From: JBCCGI01 sp039029355
Lineage (GTDB): Bacteria > Planctomycetota > UBA1135 > GCA-002686595
NCBI GenBank assembly: GCA_039029355.1
Contig: JBCCGI010000038.1
Span: 1-64,000 of the forward strand
Direction: 5' to 3'
DNA length: 64,000 nucleotides
The notes beneath the pieces were generated by a model. That model ran no database searches. It saw only the letters and a program-made list of their open reading frames with translations, and was not told where the DNA came from. The position numbers and the translations under genes are program-made. Positions 42,964 through 50,259 of the stretch are shown piece by piece; within the stretch, counting starts at the first letter, position 1, and each line of letters begins with the position of its first letter.

Positions 42964-44613
42964 ATGCCGCTCGCCGAATTCAAAAAGACCCGGGGCTTCA
43001 ACTACATCGCGTCCTGGTCGGGCAACTCGATCAGCCAGTGGCGCTTCTACAACTACGAGCAGACCGGCATCGAGCTCGGCTACCTCGCCTCGATCGGCTG
43101 CAACAGCATCCGCGTCTGGCTCAACTTCGCGGTGTGGGACGTCGAGCGACAGGCGTTCCTCCTGAAGCTCAGCGACCTGCTGCAGCACGCGACCTCGCGC
43201 GGGATCTCGGTGATGCTGATCCTGTGGGACTCGGTCGGAAAGCTGCCCTCCGAGACGCCCTACGACGACACGGTCGGCTGGACCGCGAACCCCGGCCCGG
43301 ACAAGGTCGTAGACCCGTCCTTCCGCGACCAGGGCGACGCGTACGTGAAGGAGGTCGTGCAGGTCGCGACCGCGAGCGGCGCCGACGTGATCTGGGACGT
43401 GATGAACGAGCCCGACAACCTGCCGGTGGAGTGGGTCGAGCACTACCTGGCGCTGGTGAAGGCGCTCGACCCCACGTCTCCGCGCACGGTGGGATACTTC
43501 CAGGCCTCAGCTGCCCTGCAGACGTCCGAGCTCGTGGACATCATCTCGTTCCACCCCTACGGCATCTTCCGCGCCAACGTCGAGGTGCCCGCCAAGGAGG
43601 CCGCCGCGATCGCCTCGGTGCAGAACACCAAGCCGGTGCTCGCCACCGAGTGCGGCTTCCCCGGCGGCGGCGGGCAGCGCTACGAGGACGTGCTCGACTA
43701 CCTGCGCGAGGAAGGCGTGGGCTTCTACCTCTTCCAGGCGATGATCGGCGACCACCCCGCCTTCCCGTGGAAGGGCGGCACGGGCTTCTTCTACAAGGAC
43801 GGCACGGTGCGCGACCTCGAGGCCGTGCGCGCCTTCCAGTCGCTGGCCAAGGCGCAGGGCTTCGAGCTCGTGGAGTTCCCGCTGGTCGCGTCCGAGGACA
43901 ACCCGCTGTGGTTCCCCTACCAGCCGATCCCGGCCGGCTTCGGCGCTCCCGAGGCGGCCGAGCTGATGATCAACTGGTCGGCCCACTACGGCGTCGACTA
44001 CCCGCTGGTCGAGGACGCGCTCGAGTTCTACCTGACGCTCTTGGGCTGGGTGTACGCGAGCCTGTGGCTCGCGAAGGTGCTCAACGATCAGGAGGTGAAG
44101 GTCCCCCAGCAGTACCTCGACGAGCTGAACGAGGCCGCGGCGCAGGAGGACTGGGAGGCGGCGAGCTCGGTGCTGACCTCCGCCGCCGAGATGGCCGGCG
44201 CCGCGATCGACGCGGCCGGCCTCGCCGAACCCGAGAACCGTCCGCCCGAGATCCTGCACGCCGAGGCGACGCCCAACCCCTTCCCCGGCGATACGAACCT
44301 GAAGATCGTCGTGTACGCGTGGGACCCCGACGGCATCGACGACGTGGTGGCGTCCACGGCGCTGGTCTTCGGGCCCGAGGGCGACTACCTCTTCAGCCTG
44401 CCGCTCGAGCACAAGGGCAGCGGGATCTTCGCCTTCGACAGCAAGCCGCTGGACCCATTCGAGCCGGGGCAGACGTTCGAGCTGCTGCTCGTCGTGGGAG
44501 ACGAGGCCGACGCGAAGGACCAGCTGTTCCCGCTGACGATCACCGCGACGGAGCCCGCGGGCGAAGCGCCCAGCCCCGGCGGCACGCCGCCGAGGCGCGG
44601 CGCGACGCCGTAG
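42964..44613 (+). CDS. GH5-like (clan GH-A) glycoside hydrolase without signal peptide
   Basis: Predicted endo-acting retaining glycosidase of 549 residues. Residues 1-320 are a (beta/alpha)8 barrel with GH-A landmarks: GCNSIRVWLNFAVWD, acid/base Glu149 in WDVMNEPDN, FHPYG (His197/Tyr199) and nucleophile Glu229 in VLATECGFPG. A C-terminal Ig-like or CARDB-like beta domain (about 410-530: HAEATPNPFPGDTNLKIVV) is joined by a helical segment and ends in a Pro/Gly-rich tail. GH5 cellulases, mannanases and GH-A mannosidases share this pattern, so substrate is open. No signal peptide is present and no upstream in-frame extension supplies one, unlike nearby hydrolases. A weak -10-like tatagt lies at 42931-42936. 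It ends 4 bases before the convergent ABC permease gene. Confidence 0.85.
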   Translation: MPLAEFKKTRGFNYIASWSGNSISQWRFYNYEQTGIELGYLASIGCNSIRVWLNFAVWDVERQAFLLKLSDLLQHATSRGISVMLILWDSVGKLPSETPYDDTVGWTANPGPDKVVDPSFRDQGDAYVKEVVQVATASGADVIWDVMNEPDNLPVEWVEHYLALVKALDPTSPRTVGYFQASAALQTSELVDIISFHPYGIFRANVEVPAKEAAAIASVQNTKPVLATECGFPGGGGQRYEDVLDYLREEGVGFYLFQAMIGDHPAFPWKGGTGFFYKDGTVRDLEAVRAFQSLAKAQGFELVEFPLVASEDNPLWFPYQPIPAGFGAPEAAELMINWSAHYGVDYPLVEDALEFYLTLLGWVYASLWLAKVLNDQEVKVPQQYLDELNEAAAQEDWEAASSVLTSAAEMAGAAIDAAGLAEPENRPPEILHAEATPNPFPGDTNLKIVVYAWDPDGIDDVVASTALVFGPEGDYLFSLPLEHKGSGIFAFDSKPLDPFEPGQTFELLLVVGDEADAKDQLFPLTITATEPAGEAPSPGGTPPRRGATP

Positions 44614-44617
44614 CGGC

Positions 44618-45412
44618 CTAGGACACGAGGTCCTTGCGCTCGAAGATCCAGGCCGCGGCCGCGACAAGCACCGCGGCAAACGCCAGCTGCAGCACGACGT
44701 AGCCGGGCTGCACTCCGCCTGCGAGAGGCAGGCTCTCCGCGTAGGGATACAGCGGCGAGAGCGGCCGCCAGGGACGCAGCGTATCGACCATCGGCACCAG
44801 CGTCTCGAGCAGCAACGACCACGCGATGACGACGCCTCCGATCACCAGCACCGGGCGCGCGCGCGAGAGGCAACACGAGGCCACAAAGGCGATCCCGCCA
44901 AGGACCATCCCCAGCGGCACCGCGTTGAACGTGGCGAGCACGATCCAGCCGCGGTCGGCCTCGACGTCGGCCAGGCTCGCCCCCACCACGAGCCCGCCCG
45001 CGACGAACGCGCACACGACCGCGACGGCGACGGACAACGCGGCGAACTTCTCGACGACGACGCGCCAGCGCCGCACCGGCTGCGCCAGGAGCAGGTCGAT
45101 CGTCCCGCGCTCGCGCTCTCCGGCGATCGCGGATGCGGCGGCCATCACGACGAACGCGCCGAGGAAGAGCGGCAGCACCGAGGAGTAGAGCTTGAGGCGC
45201 AGGAAGCCCTCCAGCCCGGTCAGCGCGGCGGGGTCGCCGACCATCTGTTGGATCGCCGGCGGGAGCGCGCGCAGCAGGTCTTCCAGCTCGCTCAGATCGC
45301 GGACGTACGGGAAGAAGAGGATCATCGCGACCGAGGGAACCGCGAGGCCGAGCCCCCATCCGAACACCTGCCCGCGCAGGTCGCGCAGCGTCTTCCGGAA
45401 CACACTAGGCAT
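44618..45412 (-). CDS. ABC-2 type exporter permease
   Basis: Integral membrane subunit (264 residues, about six hydrophobic helices) of an ABC-2 exporter. Typical features: N-terminal amphipathic MPSVFRKTLRDLRGQ, a large periplasmic loop before AGERERGTIDLLLAQPVRRW (the conserved coupling region E-R-E-x-G-T-x-x-x-L-x-x-P), and a last helix ending FERKDLVS. Its start codon lies within the upstream ATPase gene (8-base overlap), so the two are co-translated. Substrate unknown; ABC-2 systems of this type export lipids, antibiotics or polysaccharide. Confidence 0.93.
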   Translation of the reverse strand: MPSVFRKTLRDLRGQVFGWGLGLAVPSVAMILFFPYVRDLSELEDLLRALPPAIQQMVGDPAALTGLEGFLRLKLYSSVLPLFLGAFVVMAAASAIAGERERGTIDLLLAQPVRRWRVVVEKFAALSVAVAVVCAFVAGGLVVGASLADVEADRGWIVLATFNAVPLGMVLGGIAFVASCCLSRARPVLVIGGVVIAWSLLLETLVPMVDTLRPWRPLSPLYPYAESLPLAGGVQPGYVVLQLAFAAVLVAAAAWIFERKDLVS

Positions 45413-46304
45413 CGTCGTCCTCGCCGTAGAGGGCCAGGAAGGTCTCCTCCAGCCCCGGCTCGCGGCTGGTCAGGTCGACGACCTCGTAGCGCGCGAGCAG
45501 CTTCAGGAGCGGGTCGAGGCTGCCGCGCACGACGAGGCGAGCCACGTCGCCCTCTACGCGCAAGCCGCTGACCCCGTCCACGCGCTCGAGCGCTTCCGCC
45601 GGCGCCGGGCCGCGGAAGGTCGCCTCGACGCGGCGGACCGAGCGCGACGGAAGCTCCGCAACCGCCTCGACAGCCACGAGCCGTCCGCCGCGCACGATGC
45701 CGACCCGGTCGCACACGCGCTCGACCTCGGCCAGCGCGTGCGACGACAGGAACACGGTGGCCCCGCGCTCGCGCGCCTCGGCGATCCAGCGGTGCAGCTC
45801 GCGCTGCATCAGCGGGTCGAGGCCGGTGCTGGGCTCGTCGAGGATCAGGAGGCGCGGGTCCCCCATAAAGGCCTGCACCAGGCCGAGCTTCTGGCGGTTG
45901 CCGTGCGACAGGGCCCGCACGGGGCGCGTGAGGTCGGCGCCGAGTCGCTCGGAGAGCTCGCGCGCGCGCGGCATGCCCCGGCCTCCGCGCAGCCCGGCGA
46001 TGTAGCGCAGGAAGTGCGCGCCGGTCTGGTTGTCGTAGAGCGAGAGCTCTCCCGGCAGGTAGCCGACGTCGCGGCGGATCGCGAGCCCGTCGCGGTGGCA
46101 GTCGCGCCCGAAGATCTCCGCCCGGCCTGCGGTCGGGCGCACCAGGTCCAGCAGCGTGCGGATGGTCGTCGTCTTCCCGGCGCCGTTCGGCCCCAGGAAA
46201 CCGAACACCTCGCCTTCGCGGACCTCGAGGTTGAGCTCCACGACGCCGCGCCGCGGGCCGTAGCTCTTCGTCAGGTCCATCGTCGCAATGGCGGGGGAGG
46301 TCAT
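45405..46304 (-). CDS. ABC-2 type exporter ATP-binding protein
   Basis: Cytosolic ATPase subunit (299 residues) of the ABC-2 exporter. Motifs: Walker A GPNGAGKTT (38-46), Q-loop region VGYLPGELSLYDNQTG with the Gln shifted or replaced, signature ALSHGNRQK (131-139), Walker B and D-loop LLILDEPSTGLDP (152-164), and switch His in SSHALAEVE. The C-terminal about 80 residues are the regulatory domain typical of DrrA/CcmA-like ATPases. I use the ATG at 46304; a GTG 9 bases upstream is possible. It overlaps the permease start by 8 bases. Confidence 0.93.
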   Translation of the reverse strand: MTSPAIATMDLTKSYGPRRGVVELNLEVREGEVFGFLGPNGAGKTTTIRTLLDLVRPTAGRAEIFGRDCHRDGLAIRRDVGYLPGELSLYDNQTGAHFLRYIAGLRGGRGMPRARELSERLGADLTRPVRALSHGNRQKLGLVQAFMGDPRLLILDEPSTGLDPLMQRELHRWIAEARERGATVFLSSHALAEVERVCDRVGIVRGGRLVAVEAVAELPSRSVRRVEATFRGPAPAEALERVDGVSGLRVEGDVARLVVRGSLDPLLKLLARYEVVDLTSREPGLEETFLALYGEDDDA

Positions 46305-46444
46305 ATTTCTCACGCTGCGGTCAAGCGGACGAAAAATTCACGCCTACAGCGAACCGCGTCGGGGCTTTTTCCGGCGCGCCGGATTCGAGACGATGGAGGA
46401 GGCGTCCATTCCGGCGCCCACCGTTCGTCAAGAAGATCCGCGAC

Positions 46445-46837
46445 ATGAAGCTCCTTCCCGCCACGGCGGCCCTCCTACTTCCCCTCGTGCTCCAGGCCTG
46501 CGTTCTGGCCGAGACGACCGACGGCACCGCGCTCCCGCCCGGGCCGATCGAGCAGATCGTACCCGGCACTTCGACGCGTGCCGACGTGACGCGCCTCCTG
46601 GGGCCGCCGGACGAGGTGATCTACTCCAACCGCGCGCTCGACCCGCTGTTCGAGCAGGCCTACCGCTACCGCCGGACGCGCACCAAGCAGACGGCGCTGT
46701 TCCTGCTGCTGTTCTCGAGCTTCAAGAGCGACTCGCGCCTCGACCACTTCATGGTCTTCTTCGACGAGAGCGGCGTCGTGGAGCACGTCGGCACCCTGCT
46801 CGACCGCGAGGACGCCGAGTATGGGCTTGCGTTCTAA
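46445..46837 (+). CDS. SmpA/OmlA-like lipoprotein, paralog 1
   Basis: Predicted lipoprotein of 130 residues with signal MKLLPATAALLLPLVLQAC (lipobox LQAC, Cys19). The core motif IVPGTSTRADVTRLLGPPDE is the pattern of SmpA/OmlA (BamE-like) folds: a helix and the LGPP turn followed by beta strands (DHFMVFFDESGVVEHVGTLL). The next gene repeats LLGPPDEV and overlaps this one by 17 bases, so the pair is a tandem duplication expressed as one unit. Function unknown; BamE-like proteins often brace outer-membrane complexes, and that is only an analogy here. Confidence 0.78.
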   Translation: MKLLPATAALLLPLVLQACVLAETTDGTALPPGPIEQIVPGTSTRADVTRLLGPPDEVIYSNRALDPLFEQAYRYRRTRTKQTALFLLLFSSFKSDSRLDHFMVFFDESGVVEHVGTLLDREDAEYGLAF

Positions 46838-47399
46838 GCTCGCCACCGCACTCCTCGCCTGCGCCCTGCTTCCGAGCTGCCGGTTCCACATGGACGCCAT
46901 CCGCACGGGTGGCTCGTGGCAGGTCGAGCAGTACGGGGACATCGAGCTCGGCGTGGACGGACGCGGCGAAGTGCTGGCCTTGCTCGGCCCTCCGGACGAG
47001 GTCTTCTACACGCTGAGCGAGGAGGTCTTCCTCTACCGCATGGGGCTCCATCGCGGCAGCGAGTTCCGGCTCTTGGTCCCGGACGTGTTCATCAACCCCG
47101 GCCGGCCGGGGCTGCAGGCGCTGAGCCCCGACTCGTCGGAGCCCACGGCGCTCGCGGCCGAGACGCCCATCGTCAGCTTCCTGCGTGGCTTGACCGAGAA
47201 CCTGACGGGCTTCGCCGCGCCGGTCACCGGCGACCAGGCGCTCTCGCTCCTGAACCGCCAGGTGCGCTTCGACGTCATCCGGGTGGTGCTGGACCGCGAG
47301 ACGCACGTGACGCTCTCGAAGGAGCTGATCCGCAACGTCGGGGCGGACGACCTCAGCAGCTTCGTCGGCGAGACTCTGCTGCTCTCCGGGGACGGCTGA
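46821..47399 (+). CDS. SmpA/OmlA-like lipoprotein, paralog 2
   Basis: Predicted lipoprotein of 192 residues: signal MGLRSKLATALLACALLPSC (lipobox LPSC, Cys20). The core GVDGRGEVLALLGPPDEVFY mirrors the upstream paralog's LLGPPDE motif; the second half (about 90-192) is an extension with a helical FLRGLTENLTGF segment and further beta strands. The ATG lies inside the upstream gene (17-base overlap), indicating translational coupling. The larger partner may have gained a domain after duplication. Confidence 0.76.
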   Translation: MGLRSKLATALLACALLPSCRFHMDAIRTGGSWQVEQYGDIELGVDGRGEVLALLGPPDEVFYTLSEEVFLYRMGLHRGSEFRLLVPDVFINPGRPGLQALSPDSSEPTALAAETPIVSFLRGLTENLTGFAAPVTGDQALSLLNRQVRFDVIRVVLDRETHVTLSKELIRNVGADDLSSFVGETLLLSGDG

Positions 47400-47881
47400 C
47401 GGCGGCGGGCGCGGCGCGGGGCGGCCCCACGCCCCACGCCCCCCGGGCGCCCAGGGTTTCCACCAGCGGGCTCCCCCTGGGCGACGCTCCCCCCCGGCCC
47501 GGGGACGCTCGTGTCGTAGGAAAGCCCATCCCAAATCAGGGTCAGGCGGCGTTTTTGTCCCCCACGGCGCCCCCGTCCGCGGTTGTTGGTGCGCCGAGGG
47601 CGGTGTAAGCTTGCCAGCAGTCCGCCGTGGCTCCGTTTTCTGCAATCAGGCGCGCCGAGTGATGCTCTCGGCAGCGAAGCCATCAAGAACGAGCGGGCTC
47701 GATACAGGCGAGGGTAGGAGCGAGTGTCAGAGCGCGGCGTCGAAATGGTTCACCGGCAAGTGCCGGCGATCAAGGTTATGCCCCACCTCCTCCCCCGCGT
47801 TCCGCTTGTCTGCGCCGCTTCCCGTTTTCTCGAGTCGTCGGGTCAGCCGAGCATGCACTTTTTCCAACTGACCAAAGAACT
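47400..47881. other. 482-bp gap: 3' end and long leader of the RRM gene
   Basis: No convincing gene. The left part is very GC-rich. A weak -35/-10 pair (ttgttg 47583-47588, taagct 47606-47611, 17-bp spacing) would give the RNA-binding-protein gene a leader of about 270 bases. Inside that leader is a small dyad (ccggca/tgccgg, 47753-47766) and a stretch of lower GC. An 86-codon frame at 47611-47871 has no protein-like features. Long structured leaders are common for cold-shock and RRM genes, so autoregulation is plausible but not shown. Confidence 0.45.
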
Positions 47882-48178
47882 ATGACCAAGCGACTCTACG
47901 TGGGGAACCTCTCGTGGGATACCACCGAGGACACCCTCCGCGCGACCTTCAGCGGCGGCGGCCGCAACGTGACCGACTGCCACATCGTCTCCGACCGTGA
48001 GACCGGCCGCCCGCGCGGCTTCGCCTTTGTTGAGCTGGCCAGCGAAGAGGAGGCCCAGCAGGCCATCCAAGAGCTCGACGGCACCAACCTCGACGGCCGC
48101 GACATCCGCGTGAACGAGGCGCAAGAGCGCCAGCGCGGCGGCGGCGGCGGTGGCGGCGGCGGCGGACGCCGCTGGTAA
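47882..48178 (+). CDS. Single-RRM RNA-binding protein
   Basis: A 98-residue cytosolic RNA-binding protein with one complete RRM: RNP2 LYVGNL (5-10) and RNP1 RGFAFVEL (45-52), with the aromatic residues that stack on RNA, and a C-terminal RGG-like run of Gly closed by RRW. This is the short glycine-rich RRM type found in cyanobacteria and Planctomycetes, which resembles plant and cyanobacterial cold-induced Rbp proteins and probably acts as an RNA chaperone. The ATG at 47882 is preceded by a weak aaagaa site. A strong terminator follows 22 bases after the stop. Confidence 0.95.
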   Translation: MTKRLYVGNLSWDTTEDTLRATFSGGGRNVTDCHIVSDRETGRPRGFAFVELASEEEAQQAIQELDGTNLDGRDIRVNEAQERQRGGGGGGGGGGRRW

Positions 48179-48199
48179 TCGCACGCTGAACAACGAGCG

Positions 48200-48240
48200 A
48201 CGAGGGGCGGGCTCAACGAGAGCCCGCCCCTCGTCTATTT
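48200..48240 (+). terminator. Strong terminator after the RRM gene
   Basis: A perfect 16-bp stem, gacgaggggcgggctc (48200-48215) with gagcccgcccctcgtc (48221-48236), and a 5-base loop is followed by tattt. It also lies just past the convergent beta-helix gene (stop at 48251) and could act on both strands, but the U-run favours the plus strand. Confidence 0.88.
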
Positions 48241-48250
48241 GGGTCGCTCG

Positions 48251-49885
48251 CTACGGCCCGTCGGCGGCGCCCGACTCGAGCGAGAGCTGCCGCAGGTCGC
48301 CGAAGAAGTCGTCGATCTCGCCGTAGGCCGCGTCGCCCGCGCCCATCAGCGCGCCGCCGGGCGACGGTGAGCCGTCCATCGCCGTCGCGTCCCAAGAGAC
48401 GTCGACGAAGTCCGACAGACCTCCGCCCACCGTGTAGCCGTCCGCGACGCCCTGCACCGCGCCGAACGCGACGTTGCCCGACACCTCGACGCCGGTCGAG
48501 CCGCCGGAGAAGAAGATCGCCTGATCGAACTGGCTGTAGCAGGCGTTGTTCGCGAACACCATCCCCGGACGGTCGTCCCAGCTCGTGAGCCGCGCGGCGG
48601 GCCCGCCGGAGTTGATGATCGTGTTGTGCACCACCGTCAGGTCGCGCGAGTCGTCCTGGTGGTCGGAGCTGTAGAAACCGTTCGCGCCGGACATGATCAG
48701 GTTGTTGCGAACGATCGCCTCGCCCTGGACCTGCATCACGTTGTCCTGCGAGTTCCAGCACACGTTGCGCTCGACGATGTTGACCTCCTCGCCGGCCGTG
48801 CCATAGACCAGGATGCAGGGGTACTTGGTGTCGTGGACGACGTTCTCGGCGATCCAGGTGCCGTAGGAGCCCTGCTTCACCTCGATCCCGTCCCCCTGCG
48901 AGCCGGCGGTGTCGTAGACGTGGTTCAGCGCGATCACGCTGTGGGCGGACACCGGGTTGCCGAAGTTGCCGCCGAGGTAGATACCCTCACCCGTACCCGC
49001 GGTGCTGTGGATCTCGTTGCGGGTGAAGTAGAGGTGGTCGGTCGGCTCCGAGTTGGCCGCGATCGCGTTCTGCGCGCAGTCGTGGATGTGGCACTGGTCG
49101 ATCCATACGTTCGAGCAGGAGAAGAGCCGGAGCGCGATGTCGCCGCTCGTGATCTCGAAGCCGCGCAACAGCAGGTAGGCGGCGCCGCCTCCCCCGATGT
49201 TGAGGGTGTTCTGGTTCGCGTCCGAGCGCGTGATCACGGGCGTCTCGCCCTCGCGGGCGACGATCCGAATCGGCGCCGAGGCGTTGCCCGACACGCTCAG
49301 ATCGAAGAAGGAGTCCACGGTGTACGTGCCGCCGCCCACTTCGAGCTGCTCGCCAGCCGCGAGGCCCTGCATCGCCGCCTTCAGGTTGGCGCCGTTCTGT
49401 GCGGACGAGAGGCTGCCGTTGTAGTCGAAGGTAAGCTCCGTGCCGACCGGAGCGTCGGCCCAGTCGGGGAAGTAACGCTCGGGCGAGCCCGGCGCGATCG
49501 GCACCATCTGCTCGTCCGACGGCGGGCCCTGGCCCTCGGCGCTGACGGAGGTGATGACGGTGTAGAGGTCCAGCCCCGACGGGAGGTCCTCGAAGACGTA
49601 CGGCGGCGACGCGACCTGAACCGACGGAGCCGTCGACGGCGAGAGAGCCGCCGAGAAGCCGAAGTACAGGAGGTACGACGAGGCGCCGTCCACCGGCTCC
49701 CAGTCGATCAACACCTGCCCATTCGAGGTCACGAGGCTGATCGACTCCGGCGGATCCGGACCGCCGAACCCGAGATCGTCGGCCCCACTACCCGATCCGC
49801 CCGAGCCTCCGGCACAGCCCGCCAGGAGTCCCACGATCCAAGCGCCCGCGAGCCAAACGCGCGGGTCCCTGCCCCTCATCTCCAT
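48251..49885 (-). CDS. Lipoprotein with FN3 and right-handed beta-helix domains
   Basis: Predicted surface lipoprotein of 544 residues. The start at 49885 opens MEMRGRDPRVWLAGAWIVGL with lipobox LLAGC near residue 25; an ATG 6 bases on is an alternative. After a Gly/Ser linker comes a fibronectin-III-like domain (about 55-140: SLVTSNGQVLIDWEPVDGAS). Residues about 165-520 form a right-handed parallel beta-helix of the NosD/pectate-lyase-like type: LKAAMQGLAAGEQLEVGGGT, GFEITSGDIALRLFSCSNVW, IHDCAQNAIAANSEPTDHLY, NEIHSTAGTGEGIYLGG, NHVYDTAGSQGDGIEV, NVCWNSQDNVMQVQ. Likely a polysaccharide lyase or hydrolase, or a binding protein; catalytic residues are not identifiable by eye. Confidence 0.85.
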   Translation of the reverse strand: MEMRGRDPRVWLAGAWIVGLLAGCAGGSGGSGSGADDLGFGGPDPPESISLVTSNGQVLIDWEPVDGASSYLLYFGFSAALSPSTAPSVQVASPPYVFEDLPSGLDLYTVITSVSAEGQGPPSDEQMVPIAPGSPERYFPDWADAPVGTELTFDYNGSLSSAQNGANLKAAMQGLAAGEQLEVGGGTYTVDSFFDLSVSGNASAPIRIVAREGETPVITRSDANQNTLNIGGGGAAYLLLRGFEITSGDIALRLFSCSNVWIDQCHIHDCAQNAIAANSEPTDHLYFTRNEIHSTAGTGEGIYLGGNFGNPVSAHSVIALNHVYDTAGSQGDGIEVKQGSYGTWIAENVVHDTKYPCILVYGTAGEEVNIVERNVCWNSQDNVMQVQGEAIVRNNLIMSGANGFYSSDHQDDSRDLTVVHNTIINSGGPAARLTSWDDRPGMVFANNACYSQFDQAIFFSGGSTGVEVSGNVAFGAVQGVADGYTVGGGLSDFVDVSWDATAMDGSPSPGGALMGAGDAAYGEIDDFFGDLRQLSLESGAADGP

Positions 49886-50259
49886 GCTCTCTACTTCCGG
49901 CCGTCGCGGCGGCGCCGCGGGGTTCTTCCCAGACCCGGCCGCGGGGCTCCCATCGCCCCCGGGCACCGAGCCCCTCAGCGCGCGGCCCTCCGCCGCGCCC
50001 CCGGACCATCGGCCCCGCGCTTCGGGCCGATTGAGGCGGAGCCACGCAATCCGGCACGACGCGTGCACAGGATTTTCCCGGTGGACGCCTCGCTGCCCTT
50101 CCACGGGCCGGGCTCCGGCGGACGGACGGTCCGCGGGGCCGCGCTCGCGGAGGAGAGGCGCCCCCCGAGGTCCCCGCTGCCCCACGGGGGAACATCCGTA
50201 ACGAAATCGCCGCGGTACGCCTTGGGCCAGGCGCATCCCGCTGCCCTCCAATCCAAAAG
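49886..50259. other. Divergent intergenic region, 374 bp
   Basis: Lies between the divergent starts of the beta-helix lipoprotein (49885) and the second subtilase (50260). It must contain both promoters, but I see no clear -35/-10 pair, repeat or ORF with protein-like composition. Long frames crossing it are Arg/Pro-rich and typical of high-GC noise. Confidence 0.5.

Noticed and set aside
47611..47871. 86-codon frame ahead of the RRM gene
   Set aside because: No ribosome site, no protein-like composition and no recognisable domain; better read as leader RNA.
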